DNA of 64,000 bases from contig NZ_JNLE01000003.1 in assembly GCF_000702945.1 (NCBI RefSeq), positions 3,023,501-3,087,500 of the forward strand, written 5' to 3'. Below the pieces are notes generated by a model. That model did no database searches. It saw only the letters and a program-made list of their open reading frames with translations, and had not been told where the DNA came from. Origin of the DNA: Clostridium sp. KNHs205 (GTDB lineage: Bacteria; Bacillota; Clostridia; Lachnospirales; Lachnospiraceae). Shown one piece after another: positions 1-10,360 of the stretch. The position numbers and the translations under genes are program-made. Position 1 is the stretch's first letter. The number at the start of each line of letters is the position of its first letter.

Positions 1-147
1 GGACAAGCTGGGGAGCGTGTAGTGGCTCAGAATTATAATAAACAGTATAGTAGAAAAATAACAACGGGTATCAGCATAACGACTCACAATTTTTTAGAGG
101 GGCTTTCAGTTATTCTAAAGACGGCATATTTGACTGTAATACAGTAG
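1..147 (+). other. possible 3' end of an upstream gene
   Basis: Frame 1 is open from the window edge to a TAG at 145-147, giving 48 codons that end in a fairly hydrophobic stretch. This could be the tail of a gene that starts outside the window, but 48 open codons can also arise by chance and I recognise no family. From 148 to 233 there is only the leader of the GH48 gene, with no clear promoter or riboswitch. Confidence 0.2.
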
Positions 148-233
148 AGAAAGGAGCATGGTCTGGGAACTACAGCAGTCGGTAATAGTCTGGGGAATAA
201 TTGCAAGATAAAAATCGATGAGGAGGTTATAGT

Positions 234-3200
234 ATGTTACACAAAAAGTTATTGGAACGTGGTAATCATCAACATTGGCTTGGGAAAAAAGGCAGGAGTT
301 TTTTAAAGGGTGCTATCGTTACTGCAGCCATTCTTGGGATTCTTTCAACCTCTTTTATGCCAAGTAATTACACCAGTGCTTCGCAAATAGCGCCAACAAG
401 TACGGACACCTATCAGGATAGATTCTTAGAGTTATGGGGAGATATTACAGATCCTGATAATGGTTATTTTAGTCCTCAGGGGATTCCTTATCATTCTATT
501 GAGACACTAATTGTGGAAGCACCGGATTACGGTCACGTAACTACCAGTGAAGCAATGAGCTATTATATGTGGCTTGAAGCCATGTATGGCAAATTCACCG
601 GTGATTTTTCCGGCTTCAAGAAAGCCTGGGATGTAGCAGAAACATATATCATTCCCACGGAAGCAGACCAACCTAATTCCAGTATGAGCAAATATAATGC
701 CAGCAAACCGGCAACCTATGCTCCGGAATGGGAATTAACAAGTCTTTATCCCGCACAGTTGGATTTCAATGCGGCAGTTGGAAGTGACCCAATTAACAAT
801 GACCTTGTATCTACCTATGGAACAAATACCATTTACGGTATGCACTGGCTCTTGGATGTGGATAACTGGTATGGTTACGGCAGAAGGGGAGACGGCGTAT
901 CCACACCATCTTATATCAATACCTTCCAAAGAGGCAGAGAAGAGTCCACTTGGGAAACCATTCCTCAGCCTAGCTGGGATGCTATGAATTTCGGCGGGAA
1001 GAATGGTTATCTGGACTTGTTTACCGGAGACAGCAATTATGCATCACAATTCAAATATACCAATGCACCCGATGCAGATGCCCGTGCCGTACAGGCAACT
1101 TACTGGGCAGATCAATGGGCAGATGAAGTTGGTGTAAATCTTGGCACCTATAAAGGGAAAGCCAGTAAAATGGGGGATTATTTAAGATATTCAATGTTTG
1201 ACAAGTACTTTAGAAAGATCGGTTCGCCTACTGTGGCAGGAACTGGCTATGATTCTGCTAGTTATCTGTTATCCTGGTATTATGCATGGGGTGGCGGTAT
1301 TAGCTCCAATTGGGCCTGGAAGATAGGCAGCAGCCATAATCATTTCGGTTATCAGAATCCTATGGCAGCCTATATTCTTTCAGAAGAAGCTGATTTTAAA
1401 CCTGCTTCTGCCAATGGTGCTACGGATTGGGGTGTAAGCCTTGACAGACAGCTGGAATTCTATCAGTGGCTGCAGTCCTCAGAAGGTGCCATTGCAGGCG
1501 GTGCCAGCAATTCAAACAATGGCCGTTACGAAGCCTGGCCTGCAGGAACAGCAACCTTCTATGGTATGGGGTATGAAGAGAATCCTGTATACGCTGATCC
1601 TGGCAGTAATACCTGGTTCGGTTTCCAGGCTTGGTCCATGCAGCGTGTCGCAGAATTGTACTATAAGACCGGTGATACCAGAGCAAAAGCTATTCTGGAT
1701 AAATGGGTAAGCTGGATTAAAACGGTTGTTCAGTTAAACAGTGACGGTACCTTTGCTATTCCAAGCAATATTGACTGGAGTGGTCAGCCGGATACCTGGA
1801 ATGGAACCTATACCGGTAATTCTAACCTGCATGTTACTATAACCAGTTATGGTACTGATCTTGGTGTAGCAGGTTCTTTGGCTAATGCCTTATTGTATTA
1901 CAGTAAAGCCTCCGGCGATGATGAATCAAGAGTCATTGCCAAGGAACTCTTAGATCGTATGTGGACTCTGTACAGAGATGATAAGGGTCTGGCAGCTCCG
2001 GAAGCAAGAGCAGATTATAACCGCTTCTTCGACCAGGAAGTATTTGTTCCGGCAGGCTGGACAGGTAAGATGCCCAATGGCGACGTAATCAAGTCCGGTA
2101 TAAAATTCCTTGATATCCGTTCCCAATATAAAGATGATCCGGATTACCAGAAGGTGCTGGATGCTTATAATAATGGAACAGATCCAGAATTTTATTATCA
2201 TCGTTTCTGGGCACAGTGTGATATTGCAATTGCAAATGGTATATATTCCATCCTCTTTGGTGAGGGTAGTGAACCGGTTAATAATTCAATAATTACACCA
2301 GTAACAGCTGCATTTGATAAGAATACACAGAACCAGGCTGATATTGCTGTTAACCTGAATTTAAATGGAAATACCTTTACTGGTATCAAAGATGGCAGTA
2401 CTTATCTGACACAGGGAACAGACTATACCCTCACAGGTAATGCAGTAACTCTTAACAAAAATTATCTTGCCGGAAAAGAAATCGGTGAATTAAAGCTGAC
2501 CTTTGATTTCAGCAAAGGTGTGGACCCTGTCCTTACAGTGACGATACGTGATACCACACCAAGCGGCTCTATTACGCCGACAAGTGCAAGCTTTGATAAG
2601 CATCCTGATAAACAGGCGAATGTAACTGTTGCCTTAACGACGGCAAACCATACACTAACGGCTATTAAGATAGGAAGTACGGTGTTAACAAGCGGCACGG
2701 ACTATACGGTTAGCGGAGGTACTGTTACCCTCCGTAAAGAAGCTTTAGCCACTTTACAGACCGGAGTATACAGCGTTGTCTTTGATCTCAGTGCCGGAAC
2801 AGATCCTGTTCTTACATTAACGGTTACGGACTCCTCCGTAGCAGCTGGAAATATCAAAGTTCAGATGTTTAACGGAAACACTGCTGCTCAGACAAACGGT
2901 ATCTCACCTAAAATTAAGCTCTACAATACTGGAAATACAAATGTGAAGCTTTCCGATGTAAAGCTTAGATATTACTATACCATTGATGGAGAAAAGGCTC
3001 AGAATTTCTGGTGTGACTGGTCAAGTGCCGGCAGCAGTAATGTAACAGGAACCTTTGTAGCTCTGCCATCCCCTAAGACTGGAGCAGATTATTATCTGGA
3101 GATTGGGTTTACCTCCGGTGCAGGTGAACTGGCAGCAGGAGCTTCCATTGAAGTTCAGGCAAGATTTTCAAAGAACGACTGGACAAATTATACCCAGACA

Positions 3201-3299
3201 GGCGATTATTCTTACAATGGAACCGGTAATAATTATGCAGACTGGTCAAAAGTAACCGGATATATTTCCGGTAGTCTGAAATGGGGAGTAGAACCGTAA
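234..3299 (+). CDS. GH48 exocellulase (reducing-end cellobiohydrolase) with X2-X2-CBM3
   Basis: This is a secreted processive cellulase that releases cellobiose from crystalline cellulose. A GAGGAGG ribosome site precedes the ATG. Residues about 20-49 form a signal peptide with a basic start and a hydrophobic core. The GH48 catalytic module covers about 55-680. It carries the family hallmark [14 protein letters not shown], in which Glu106 is the expected acid and Glu95 lies 11 residues before it, the same spacing as Glu44/Glu55 in CelF. Two X2 (CBM_X2) modules follow at about 684-774 and 777-866, then a family 3 cellulose-binding module at about 870-1021. There is no dockerin, so it is a free enzyme rather than a cellulosomal one. 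The following GH9 gene shares almost the same X2-X2-CBM3 tail. GH48/GH9 pairs act synergistically in cellulolytic clostridia. Confidence 0.96.
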   Translation: MLHKKLLERGNHQHWLGKKGRSFLKGAIVTAAILGILSTSFMPSNYTSASQIAPTSTDTYQDRFLELWGDITDPDNGYFSPQGIPYHSIETLIVEAPDYGHVTTSEAMSYYMWLEAMYGKFTGDFSGFKKAWDVAETYIIPTEADQPNSSMSKYNASKPATYAPEWELTSLYPAQLDFNAAVGSDPINNDLVSTYGTNTIYGMHWLLDVDNWYGYGRRGDGVSTPSYINTFQRGREESTWETIPQPSWDAMNFGGKNGYLDLFTGDSNYASQFKYTNAPDADARAVQATYWADQWADEVGVNLGTYKGKASKMGDYLRYSMFDKYFRKIGSPTVAGTGYDSASYLLSWYYAWGGGISSNWAWKIGSSHNHFGYQNPMAAYILSEEADFKPASANGATDWGVSLDRQLEFYQWLQSSEGAIAGGASNSNNGRYEAWPAGTATFYGMGYEENPVYADPGSNTWFGFQAWSMQRVAELYYKTGDTRAKAILDKWVSWIKTVVQLNSDGTFAIPSNIDWSGQPDTWNGTYTGNSNLHVTITSYGTDLGVAGSLANALLYYSKASGDDESRVIAKELLDRMWTLYRDDKGLAAPEARADYNRFFDQEVFVPAGWTGKMPNGDVIKSGIKFLDIRSQYKDDPDYQKVLDAYNNGTDPEFYYHRFWAQCDIAIANGIYSILFGEGSEPVNNSIITPVTAAFDKNTQNQADIAVNLNLNGNTFTGIKDGSTYLTQGTDYTLTGNAVTLNKNYLAGKEIGELKLTFDFSKGVDPVLTVTIRDTTPSGSITPTSASFDKHPDKQANVTVALTTANHTLTAIKIGSTVLTSGTDYTVSGGTVTLRKEALATLQTGVYSVVFDLSAGTDPVLTLTVTDSSVAAGNIKVQMFNGNTAAQTNGISPKIKLYNTGNTNVKLSDVKLRYYYTIDGEKAQNFWCDWSSAGSSNVTGTFVALPSPKTGADYYLEIGFTSGAGELAAGASIEVQARFSKNDWTNYTQTGDYSYNGTGNNYADWSKVTGYISGSLKWGVEP

Positions 3300-3368
3300 A
3301 AGTAATTTTAAGGAAAAAAGTAAATTAAGTAAATTTCTTTTAGAATACGTTAATACGTTAATTCTAAG

Positions 3369-3400
3369 TTGTTCCGGGGTAGCATATTACCCCGGAACAA
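3369..3400 (+). promoter_or_regulatory. intercistronic hairpin between the two cellulase genes
   Basis: A perfect 13-bp stem (TTGTTCCGGGGTA and its complement) encloses a 6-nt loop. It is GC-rich in an AT-rich region and is followed by AAAAAGC rather than a T tract, so it is not a standard intrinsic terminator for the plus strand. A hairpin here could protect the 3' end of a processed GH48 message or reduce read-through into GH9. That role is inference. Confidence 0.7.
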
Positions 3401-3492
3401 AAAGCAGATAAAAAGGGTATATCTGCAAATCTGGCTATAAAAGGTTACCATATTCTGCGGATATGCCTCCAAAATAATAAGGGGGTTAAGAT

Positions 3493-6441
3493 ATGCGTAA
3501 GTTGACTAGTCTCTTACTTATCGTATGCCTGTTAACAGCAGGTTTTGTTACAGCAAAACCCGTTAAAGCGCAAACGAATTATAATTATGGGGAAGCTTTA
3601 CAAAAAGCAATTATATTCTATGAGTTCCAACGTTCGGGAGATCTGCCTGATACGATCAGAAACAACTGGAGAGGGGATTCCGGACTGACGGATGGAGCAG
3701 ATGCTGGTCTTGATTTGACAGGTGGCTGGTATGATGCAGGGGATCATGTGAAATTCAATCTTCCTATGGCTTATACCGCTGCCATGCTAGCCTGGAGTGT
3801 TTATGAATCAGAGGATGCACTGCGTCAGAGCGGTCAGCTTGATTATCTGTTAGAGGAAATCAAGTGGGCAACAGACTATCTGATAAAATGCCATCCTTCC
3901 GCCAATGTTTTCTATTACCAGGTAGGTAACGGCAATACAGATCATTCCTGGTGGGGACCTGCTGAGGTAATGCAGATGGCGCGTCCCTCCTATAAGGTGG
4001 ATTTAGCGAATCCCGGTTCCTCTGTAGTTGCAGGTTCTGCTGCCGCCTTAGCTGCCGCCGGCGCCATATTTGCAGACAGTAATCCCACCTATGCCGCTGA
4101 ATGCATCCGTCATGCCAAGGAGCTTTTTGCCTTTGCTGATACTACAAAGAGTGATAAGGGGTACACCGCAGCAGATGGTTTCTACACCTCATATAGTGGT
4201 TTCTATGATGAACTTTCCTGGGCAGGAACCTGGATATATCTTGCAACAGGAGATACTGCTTATCTGAATAAAGCAGAATCTTATGTACCCAATTGGGGAA
4301 CAGAGCCACAGTCCACTACCATAGCTTATAAGTGGGCTCATAGCTGGGATGATGTACATTATGGTACTTCAATCCTTCTTGCAAGAATAACAGACAAGGC
4401 TATCTATAAGACAGCATCAGAAATGCATCTGGATTTCTGGACTACCGGTTATAACGGAAATCGAGTATCTTATACACCAAAGGGCCTGGCATGGCTGGAT
4501 TCCTGGGGAGCACTGCGTTATGCTACTACAACAGCCTTCCTGGCAAGTGTTTACGCAGACTGGTCAGGCTGTACTGCTGCCAAAGTCAGCACCTATAAGA
4601 CCTTTGCCAAACAGCAGGTAGACTATGCACTGGGAAGTGCAGGACGCAGTTTTGTGGTTGGTTACGGTGAGAATTCACCTACAAGACCTCATCATAGAAC
4701 CGCTCACAGTTCCTGGGCTGACAGTCAGACCGTTCCTACCTACCACAGACATACGATTTATGGTGCTTTGGTTGGTGGACCCGGAAAAGATGACAGCTAT
4801 ACCGATGATATCGGAAACTATGTAAATAATGAAATTGCCTGCGATTACAATGCAGGATTTGTAGGTGCTCTTGCCAAATTGTATGATGAATATGGCGGAA
4901 CTCCCATAGCTGGTTTTAACGCTGTTGAAACAGTAACCAACGATGAATTCTTTGTTGAGGCTGGAATCAATGCCTCCAGCAGTAATTTCATTGAAATAAA
5001 GGCCCTGCTTAACAACCGTTCTGGTTGGCCAGCCAGAATGGGCGACAAGCTGTCCTTTAAGTATTTTATTGATATCAGCGAAGCTGCAAGTCTTGGATAT
5101 AAGGCTTCTGATTTCACGGTAACCACCAATTATAATGCTGGTGCGGTAGTATCTAAATTGCAGCCATGGGATGAAGCTGCGAATATTTATTATGTTAATG
5201 TTGACTTCACCGGAACAAAGATCTATCCAGGCGGTCAGTCTGCTTATAGAAAAGAAGTACAGTTCAGAATTGCTGCTCCTGCGGCGGTAACCTGGAATAA
5301 TGCCAACGATTTCTCCTATAGTGATTTAGGTGGTGTTACTTCGGGTAATACGGTTAAGACTTCCTATATACCTGTATATGATGCCGGTGTTAAAGTATTT
5401 GGAAATGAACCGGGAAATACAGTGGATAGTTCCACAATTACTCCGGAAACTGCAGCCTTTGACAAATACCTTCCGTCAAATATTAATGTAACTGTAAATT
5501 ATAAGAACAATACTCTTAATGCTATTAAAAATGGAACTGCAGCACTGGTAAAGGGAACTGATTATACAGTAAGCGGAAATACCGTAACAATAGCTTCTTC
5601 TTATCTGTCAACCCTTAATACAGGAACAGCGAAGCTGGTATTTGACTTCAGTGCCGGTTTGGATAGAACACTGAGTATTACAGTTACTGATTCCTCACCT
5701 AGTGGAACAATCTCCATAACACAGGCGGAGTTTGATAAGCATACACCTAATCAGCAGGATATAGCCGTGGATATTACTTATAATGGTAATACCTTAAGCG
5801 GAATCCGAAATGGCAGTACGCTGCTGACAAGCGGAACGGACTATACACTGTCTGGAAACACGGTTACTCTTTTAAGCTCTTACCTGGCCTCGAAACCACT
5901 TGGTAAGCTGGAACTTACTTTTGATTTCAATAAAGGAAATGATCCGGTACTTACGGTTACGATTATTGACAGTTCAATCGTTGTAACAGGAAATGTCAAG
6001 GTACAGATGTTTAACGGAAGTAATGCGGCTGTAACCAACGGGATTGCTCCCAGATTCAAGATTGTTAACACCGGAACCGAAAGTATCAATCTCTCCGATG
6101 TGAAGTTAAGATATTATTATACCATTGACGGAGAGAAAGCACAGAACTTCTGGTGTGATTGGTCTTCTGCCGGAACTGCCAATGTAACAGGAACCTTTGT
6201 TAAGCTGGCGACAGCTAAAACAGGGGCAGATTATTATCTGGAAATTGGATTTGCAAACGCAGCAGGCACACTGGCAGCAGGAGCTTCTGTTGATGTACAG
6301 GCGAGATTCTCAAAAAGTGATTGGACCAATTATACTCAGACTGGTGACTATTCCTTCCAGGAATCCGGTTCCAATTATACTGATTGGAATAAGGTAACAG
6401 GATATGTTGGCGGCAGTCTGGTTTGGGGAATTGAACCGTAG
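3493..6441 (+). CDS. GH9 endoglucanase with CBM3c-X2-X2-CBM3
   Basis: This is a secreted beta-1,4-glucanase, probably a processive endoglucanase because a CBM3c-type module follows the catalytic domain directly. AAGGGGG precedes the ATG. A signal peptide occupies residues 1-26, ending near VKA-QT. The GH9 domain (about 28-470) shows the WYDAGDH motif with the two catalytic aspartates Asp81 and Asp84, the RPHHR substrate motif, and [11 protein letters not shown] with the acid Glu447. Then come CBM3c (about 474-640), two X2 modules (about 646-736 and 738-826) and a terminal CBM3 (about 832-982). The terminal CBM3 is nearly identical in long blocks to that of the GH48 protein, which points to duplication or gene conversion. 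This layout matches the main GH9 cellulase of C. phytofermentans. It lies 193 bp behind GH48 and is probably co-regulated. Confidence 0.96.
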   Translation: MRKLTSLLLIVCLLTAGFVTAKPVKAQTNYNYGEALQKAIIFYEFQRSGDLPDTIRNNWRGDSGLTDGADAGLDLTGGWYDAGDHVKFNLPMAYTAAMLAWSVYESEDALRQSGQLDYLLEEIKWATDYLIKCHPSANVFYYQVGNGNTDHSWWGPAEVMQMARPSYKVDLANPGSSVVAGSAAALAAAGAIFADSNPTYAAECIRHAKELFAFADTTKSDKGYTAADGFYTSYSGFYDELSWAGTWIYLATGDTAYLNKAESYVPNWGTEPQSTTIAYKWAHSWDDVHYGTSILLARITDKAIYKTASEMHLDFWTTGYNGNRVSYTPKGLAWLDSWGALRYATTTAFLASVYADWSGCTAAKVSTYKTFAKQQVDYALGSAGRSFVVGYGENSPTRPHHRTAHSSWADSQTVPTYHRHTIYGALVGGPGKDDSYTDDIGNYVNNEIACDYNAGFVGALAKLYDEYGGTPIAGFNAVETVTNDEFFVEAGINASSSNFIEIKALLNNRSGWPARMGDKLSFKYFIDISEAASLGYKASDFTVTTNYNAGAVVSKLQPWDEAANIYYVNVDFTGTKIYPGGQSAYRKEVQFRIAAPAAVTWNNANDFSYSDLGGVTSGNTVKTSYIPVYDAGVKVFGNEPGNTVDSSTITPETAAFDKYLPSNINVTVNYKNNTLNAIKNGTAALVKGTDYTVSGNTVTIASSYLSTLNTGTAKLVFDFSAGLDRTLSITVTDSSPSGTISITQAEFDKHTPNQQDIAVDITYNGNTLSGIRNGSTLLTSGTDYTLSGNTVTLLSSYLASKPLGKLELTFDFNKGNDPVLTVTIIDSSIVVTGNVKVQMFNGSNAAVTNGIAPRFKIVNTGTESINLSDVKLRYYYTIDGEKAQNFWCDWSSAGTANVTGTFVKLATAKTGADYYLEIGFANAAGTLAAGASVDVQARFSKSDWTNYTQTGDYSFQESGSNYTDWNKVTGYVGGSLVWGIEP

Positions 6442-6556
6442 ATTATGGATTTCCTTTTTATGGTTTAATTAAGTGTAATACATTTAAATGTGCATTATAC
6501 TAAGTAAGGTATTGAAGATACCTGGTATATTGTAAAATTAGACTATATTTATATTG

Positions 6557-6605
6557 AATAAACCTTTGAACTGGCTTAGCAGTTTGAAGGTTTATTCTTA
6601 TTTTT
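6557..6605 (+). terminator. rho-independent terminator of the cellulase genes
   Basis: A 17-bp stem with two G-U pairs (6557-6573 with 6580-6596) and a 6-nt loop is followed by TTCTTATTTTT. It closes the GH48-GH9 unit. Confidence 0.85.
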
Positions 6606-6606
6606 G

Positions 6607-6684
6607 GATTTGGATGATGCCATTTCAAAGATATATAACCGACTGATAGAGAATGGGTTTGTAGTCAGAAAGGAAAAGAATTGA
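6607..6684 (+). pseudogene. C-terminal remnant of an unidentified gene
   Basis: Between the terminator and the broken 1-phosphofructokinase there are 25 open codons reading DLDDAISKIYNRLIENGFVV and on to a TGA at 6682-6684. The peptide looks like the end of a real protein, possibly a winged-helix regulator, but it has no start codon. Together with the truncated gene that follows it suggests that a sugar operon decayed here. The family assignment is a guess. Confidence 0.3.
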
Positions 6685-6814
6685 AATGTGAATTAGAGTG
6701 ATTTATAATCAGAGCATTGATAGGAAGCTATAGGTAATTTTCAATCAGTTAATCATCCTGGTGAATGCTTTTACCTGATATTTTATGCTGTCAAAGCAGC
6801 AGATGGAGGACGAT

Positions 6815-7132
6815 ATGATTTATACTTTGACAATAAACCCATCCTTGGATTACATAGTGACAGTTCCTGAGTTTAGCCTGGGTATGGTAAATAGAACGAC
6901 TGATGAAATCCTGTATCCTGGTGGAAAAGGTATCAATGTTTCCCTGGTACTTAAGAACCTGGGGATTGAGAGTACTGCTATTGGATTTACTGCCGGATTT
7001 ACAGGGGAAGAGCTGACGAAAAGATTAAGAGAATATGGCATTTGTACTGAATTTATACAAGTGATGGAAGGACTTACAAGAATCAATGTAAAAGTAGGAG
7101 GTATTAGATTTGATGAAGGATGGTTATTTTGA
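6815..7132 (+). pseudogene. truncated 1-phosphofructokinase (PfkB/LacC family)
   Basis: Only the N-terminal third of a PfkB-family sugar-phosphate kinase is left. The ATG at 6815 follows GGAGG. The sequence carries TLTINPSLDYIV, the conserved PGGKGINVS substrate loop and GFTAGFTGEEL, then TRINVKV. After that it diverges and stops at 105 residues, whereas the family has about 300. The C-terminal ATP-binding and catalytic region (GAGD motif) is missing and I do not see it downstream. The stub cannot be an active kinase. It is the residue of a fructose or tagatose gene. Confidence 0.85.
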
Positions 7133-7336
7133 TGAGCAGATCCTTCTCTTAGACAAATAAATTGTAAAAATATCCATATAATGGTATATTGGTATTGTGT
7201 ACTTTACATAAAAATTGACATTGCCTGGAGGAAGAAAATTTCAATATTCTACTTGAGGCGTTGAGAAAAATAATCTTTCAGAGACTGCAATTTCTCTGGA
7301 TAAGTCAATTCCCTTAAGTAAAGAAGGAGTATTTTC

Positions 7337-7837
7337 GTGATAAAATTTAAGGTGACATTTACTGTGCTGTTTATATGCTTTTGTCTGACCAGCTTTTCTG
7401 GTCACAATAAGAGGAATGAGACGATAGGAGAGATAAATCGAAATTGCAACGTTCCTTTTGCACTGACATTACCGGAATCGTCGCTGGAGAATATAAAAGA
7501 ATATTCTATGATTGGTGGATTTGGGTCTTATTTGCTGGAAAATGAAGACGTCTCTGTTACTATAAGCGGTTATCCTGATTGTCTAGATAAATATCATATA
7601 ACCGGATATCAGATTAAAACACCTAAATACATCTTTATGGGGCTTCAGGTCGGATGTTCCCTTGAGGCTATAGACAAAGTCATGAATCTAAAAGGATTTA
7701 TGATTTCAACCGAAAGCAGTCGGTGGAGGGAATATATAAAAAATGGTGTAAGAATAGGTATTAGTTTAAAGGATAAAGCTGTTACTATTTTTCATATATC
7801 AGTGGATGTAACGAATAAAAAGGATGTTTCCTTTTAA
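7337..7837 (+). CDS. hypothetical secreted protein
   Basis: A GTG start follows AAGAAGGAG. The 166-residue product begins with a lysine-flanked hydrophobic segment (residues about 5-21) that fits a signal peptide, with a Cys-rich core (FICFCL) but no convincing lipobox. The mature part has one stretch, GLQVGCSLEAIDKVMNLKG, like the 'G...G.s...v...lG' turn of small secreted lipoproteins. I do not recognise the family. It stands alone between the kinase stub and the phosphodiesterase. Confidence 0.6.
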   Translation: MIKFKVTFTVLFICFCLTSFSGHNKRNETIGEINRNCNVPFALTLPESSLENIKEYSMIGGFGSYLLENEDVSVTISGYPDCLDKYHITGYQIKTPKYIFMGLQVGCSLEAIDKVMNLKGFMISTESSRWREYIKNGVRIGISLKDKAVTIFHISVDVTNKKDVSF

Positions 7838-7983
7838 GCTTATCATGGAGAGCTGACTAATTAATATTTCCAGTATAATATGAAGATACAGGCTGACACT
7901 GAAATTATGAATAATAAGAAGAAAATAGGATAATAAGTACACATATAGAAAGCACTAAGAAAACGATTAAAAAAGAGGAGCTT

Positions 7984-8451
7984 ATGAAGCAAATTGCAAT
8001 CATATCTGATACTCATGGTCTGTTGCGTGAGTTTGTTATAAATGAAATTGTGACTGCGGATTGCTCCATTCATGCTGGTGACATCAACACACCATACCTT
8101 ATGGAGACTATACAGCAGCTTAGAGAGACTTATATGGTACGTGGTAACAATGATAAAGAATGGGCAAAGGACTTGCCTGGAAGTATTACTGTCACTATTG
8201 AAGGCGTGAAATTCTTCATTGTTCATAACAAGAAGGACATTCCACCAGTCTTAACAGGTGTAGACGTGGTAGTTTATGGCCATTCCCATAAATATTCTGC
8301 CGAAATCATTAATGGCGTATTATTTCTCAATCCCGGCAGCTGTGGGAAACGACGCTTTGATATGGATATCACGATGTGCCGCATGACGGTGGACGCCGGG
8401 CATTATCAGTATGAAAAAGTTACGATTCCTCAGGAAATTTCAAGAAATTAA
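7984..8451 (+). CDS. YfcE/MJ0936-type metallophosphodiesterase
   Basis: This is a small calcineurin-like phosphoesterase of 155 residues, the usual size for the YfcE family. All metal-binding motifs are present: SDTHG at residues 9-13, HAGD near 37, GNND near 57 (normally GNCD), and GHSH near the centre. Members hydrolyse phosphodiester model substrates with Mn2+ or a similar metal, and the physiological substrate is usually unknown. AAAGAGGAGCTT precedes the ATG. It appears monocistronic. Confidence 0.88.
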   Translation: MKQIAIISDTHGLLREFVINEIVTADCSIHAGDINTPYLMETIQQLRETYMVRGNNDKEWAKDLPGSITVTIEGVKFFIVHNKKDIPPVLTGVDVVVYGHSHKYSAEIINGVLFLNPGSCGKRRFDMDITMCRMTVDAGHYQYEKVTIPQEISRN

Positions 8452-8573
8452 ATATTATATTTTGGTGTAATGATGGTATAGTAATAACCAAAGAATATTT
8501 TCCAGATATATATGGCGTATTCAGTCCTAAAGGAATTCCGCCAGAAATTCTATTGGAATTGATTGGAGTGTAA
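8445..8573 (+). pseudogene. possible short gene remnant
   Basis: A frame of 42 codons runs from within the end of the phosphodiesterase to a TAA just before the next gene. It contains EYFPDIYGVFSPKGIPPEIL, which reads like protein rather than random translation. It has no start codon and no ribosome site. It may be a gene tail left by deletion, or chance. Confidence 0.25.
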
Positions 8574-8579
8574 AAATAA

Positions 8580-8948
8580 ATGGATATCAAAGAATTTTGG
8601 AATGCGGTACTTAAACAAGAGGCAGAAAAGCTGAGATCTTTTTTCAAGGATACGGCTTATGTAAATTGGCAATGTACAAATGAGCATTTTACAGTAGATG
8701 AATATATAAGAGCAAATTGTGAATACCCCGGAACTTGGGATGGTACGATTGAAAGAATAGAGACAGCAGGTAATTTGATAATTGCAGCAGTTAAGGTCTT
8801 TTCTACTGATAATGAGATATCTTGTCATGTGGTATCTTTTATTGAGTTAGAGGATGATAAGATAATTGTAATGAATGAATATTGGGGGGATGATGGCATC
8901 GCACCCCAATGGAGACTAGAAATGAACCTGGGAACAGTGATATGCTAA
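8580..8948 (+). CDS. SnoaL/NTF2-like protein
   Basis: The 122-residue protein has the length and pattern of the cone-shaped NTF2-like fold. It has an amphipathic N-terminal helix (FWNAVLKQEAEKLRSFF), a conserved W/C pocket region, the EYPGTWDGTIERI strand, and the alternating strands AAVKVFSTDNEISCHVVSF and KIIVMNEYWGDDG. Firmicute proteins of this type often end in 'eYWgddg.aP.WR', which is present here. They bind or convert small ligands and no specific reaction can be named. GGAG lies about 12 nt before the ATG. Confidence 0.65.
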   Translation: MDIKEFWNAVLKQEAEKLRSFFKDTAYVNWQCTNEHFTVDEYIRANCEYPGTWDGTIERIETAGNLIIAAVKVFSTDNEISCHVVSFIELEDDKIIVMNEYWGDDGIAPQWRLEMNLGTVIC

Positions 8949-9043
8949 GACGGTTTATCTGAATTGAAAATACAGTTTTTACTAATTTATGCTCCAACAT
9001 AATAGAAAGAATAAACCAACATAATAGAAAGGATTTTGCGAAA

Positions 9044-9520
9044 ATGGCAGCAATAACATCGGTACAGGACACGATAAATATATTAAATGCTATATTTGAA
9101 AAGCATAACAAGGATAGAATCTGTGTACTGGGAACCACCTGTTGCGGTAAGTCGACACTACATGAACAGATACCGGGAACGGTTGATATGGATAAGGAAC
9201 TGTGGCCGCAATTATCGAAAGAAGAGGAAGCCTATATCTGTACGAAACCGTGGACAAAAGAAATTGGGGAGTTTACAAAAAGACTGGTGAAAGAAAGAGT
9301 AACTGTAAAGGCGGGACATCCTATATTCTCATTAATTCTTTTGGAGTGTGAAGTAATTGTATATCTGGATATAAGCGATGAGCTGCTTGCAGAACATTGC
9401 AAAAAAAGAGGAAGTGCTTTTTCGGATGCTAAGAATGTTAAAGATGCAATAGAAAATACATGGAATAATCTACGGAAAAATAAAAATTTGGTGTTTTACC
9501 ATTTGAACATTACAGAATGA
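9044..9520 (+). CDS. P-loop NTPase, small nucleotide/shikimate-kinase-like
   Basis: The 158-residue protein has a Walker A motif GTTCCGKST at about residues 30-38, after the hydrophobic strand RICVLG. Further on there is a VIVYLDIS strand, a basic lid (EHCKKRG) and a C-terminal FYHLNITE. This matches the compact fold of nucleoside or shikimate kinases, but substrate residues are not diagnostic, so the substrate is unknown. The gene follows the NTF2-like gene by 95 bp on the same strand. Confidence 0.6.
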   Translation: MAAITSVQDTINILNAIFEKHNKDRICVLGTTCCGKSTLHEQIPGTVDMDKELWPQLSKEEEAYICTKPWTKEIGEFTKRLVKERVTVKAGHPIFSLILLECEVIVYLDISDELLAEHCKKRGSAFSDAKNVKDAIENTWNNLRKNKNLVFYHLNITE

Positions 9521-9614
9521 TAAAGTGGAACAGATAAAAGTAGAACAGAATGATAAAAGTAGAAATGATAAAGCAGAAAATAATAAAAGTGGAAAATGAT
9601 AAAATCGAAAATAA
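9519..9614. repeat. degenerate tandem repeat, unit about GATAAAAGTAGAA
   Basis: About six to seven imperfect copies of GATAAAAGTAGAA/GATAAAGTGGAA with 1-6 nt insertions start at the stop codon of the kinase-like gene. The purine-rich strand is the plus strand. It is one of three AT-rich minisatellites in a 9-kb stretch, each with its own unit. Confidence 0.75.
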
Positions 9615-9894
9615 AGTACATATGGCTGAACAAATAGAGGCATTTGGAGTGGAGCAGAAGCAACCTGAGCAGTTTAAGTCTCCGATAAAGAAAATCAATG
9701 CAAATGTTACAAGCATTGGTGTAGACGGATGCAAAGGGGGATGGATTACGGCGGCTCTGAAGCAGGGAGTAATACTGAGAGTAAGTAAAGTTACCGGAGG
9801 AAAATTGACGTGGAAAAAAATGCAGATATACGTAAAGTGCAAATTGGAGATGAAAATACTTTGGCGTATATACAAACAGAATCATGGAAATTAG
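9550..9894 (+). pseudogene. DUF429 gene fragment
   Basis: This frame contains VTSIGVDGCKGGWITAAL (about 9700-9765), the unmistakable N-terminal motif of DUF429 proteins, normally about 200-250 residues. Upstream is low-complexity repeat translation and downstream the similarity ends within ten residues. From 9810 the same DNA is used in another frame by the acetyltransferase gene. Only the first strand of the fold survives, so this is a remnant cut off by the repeat on one side and the GNAT gene on the other. Confidence 0.6.
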
Positions 9895-10313
9895 CATTTC
9901 AGCAAATATTATCGAAAGAAGTATTGGAGAAATGCATAAATATTGATAAAGCAAAAGAGATGTACACAAACTTATTAATGAAGAAGCTTGGAAACGGATG
10001 GATTTTGTCAGTTAATAATATGCCTCATTGCATTGCATACTGGGATAAAACCAGGGATGAAGGTATGTCTGATTATGCAGAACTTATCTGTATTCACAGT
10101 TTACAACGAAACTGGGGAAAAGGATATGGGTCCATGATGCTTGAGCATGTAATAGGTGATATAAAAGCAGCAGAATTTGATAAAGTTATGTTATGGGTTT
10201 TCGAAGAAAATACAAGGGCAAGAAAATTCTATGAAAAACATGGATTTATTGCAACAGAAAAGAAAAAGACATATTATGATGCTGTTGAAATTATGTACTG
10301 TAAAGAGATATAA
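9810..10313 (+). CDS. GNAT family N-acetyltransferase
   Basis: A GTG start at 9810 lies 8 nt after CCGGAGG. The 167-residue product is a single GNAT domain. Strand-helix elements at residues 8-30 are followed by the acetyl-CoA pyrophosphate loop LQRNWGKGYGSMML (Q/RxxGxG/A, near residue 100) and the C-terminal motif ENTRARKFYEKHGFIAT. Such enzymes acetylate amines or protein N termini, and the substrate cannot be told. Its 5' end overlaps the DUF429 fragment. Confidence 0.85.
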   Translation: MEKNADIRKVQIGDENTLAYIQTESWKLAFQQILSKEVLEKCINIDKAKEMYTNLLMKKLGNGWILSVNNMPHCIAYWDKTRDEGMSDYAELICIHSLQRNWGKGYGSMMLEHVIGDIKAAEFDKVMLWVFEENTRARKFYEKHGFIATEKKKTYYDAVEIMYCKEI

Positions 10314-10360
10314 GCAATAAGCAATATAAAGACGCTGACTTACAGTTGGGGGTAACTGAT

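Noticed and set aside
1..233. Riboswitch in the leader of the GH48 gene
   Set aside because: The long leader lacks the conserved cores of c-di-GMP, cobalamin, TPP or other riboswitches I know, and no stable terminator/antiterminator pair is visible.
9496..9969. Long minus-strand open frames opposite the minisatellite and GNAT start
   Set aside because: They are rich in Phe, Leu, Tyr and Ser from the complement of a purine-rich repeat, have no ribosome site and overlap well-supported plus-strand genes.
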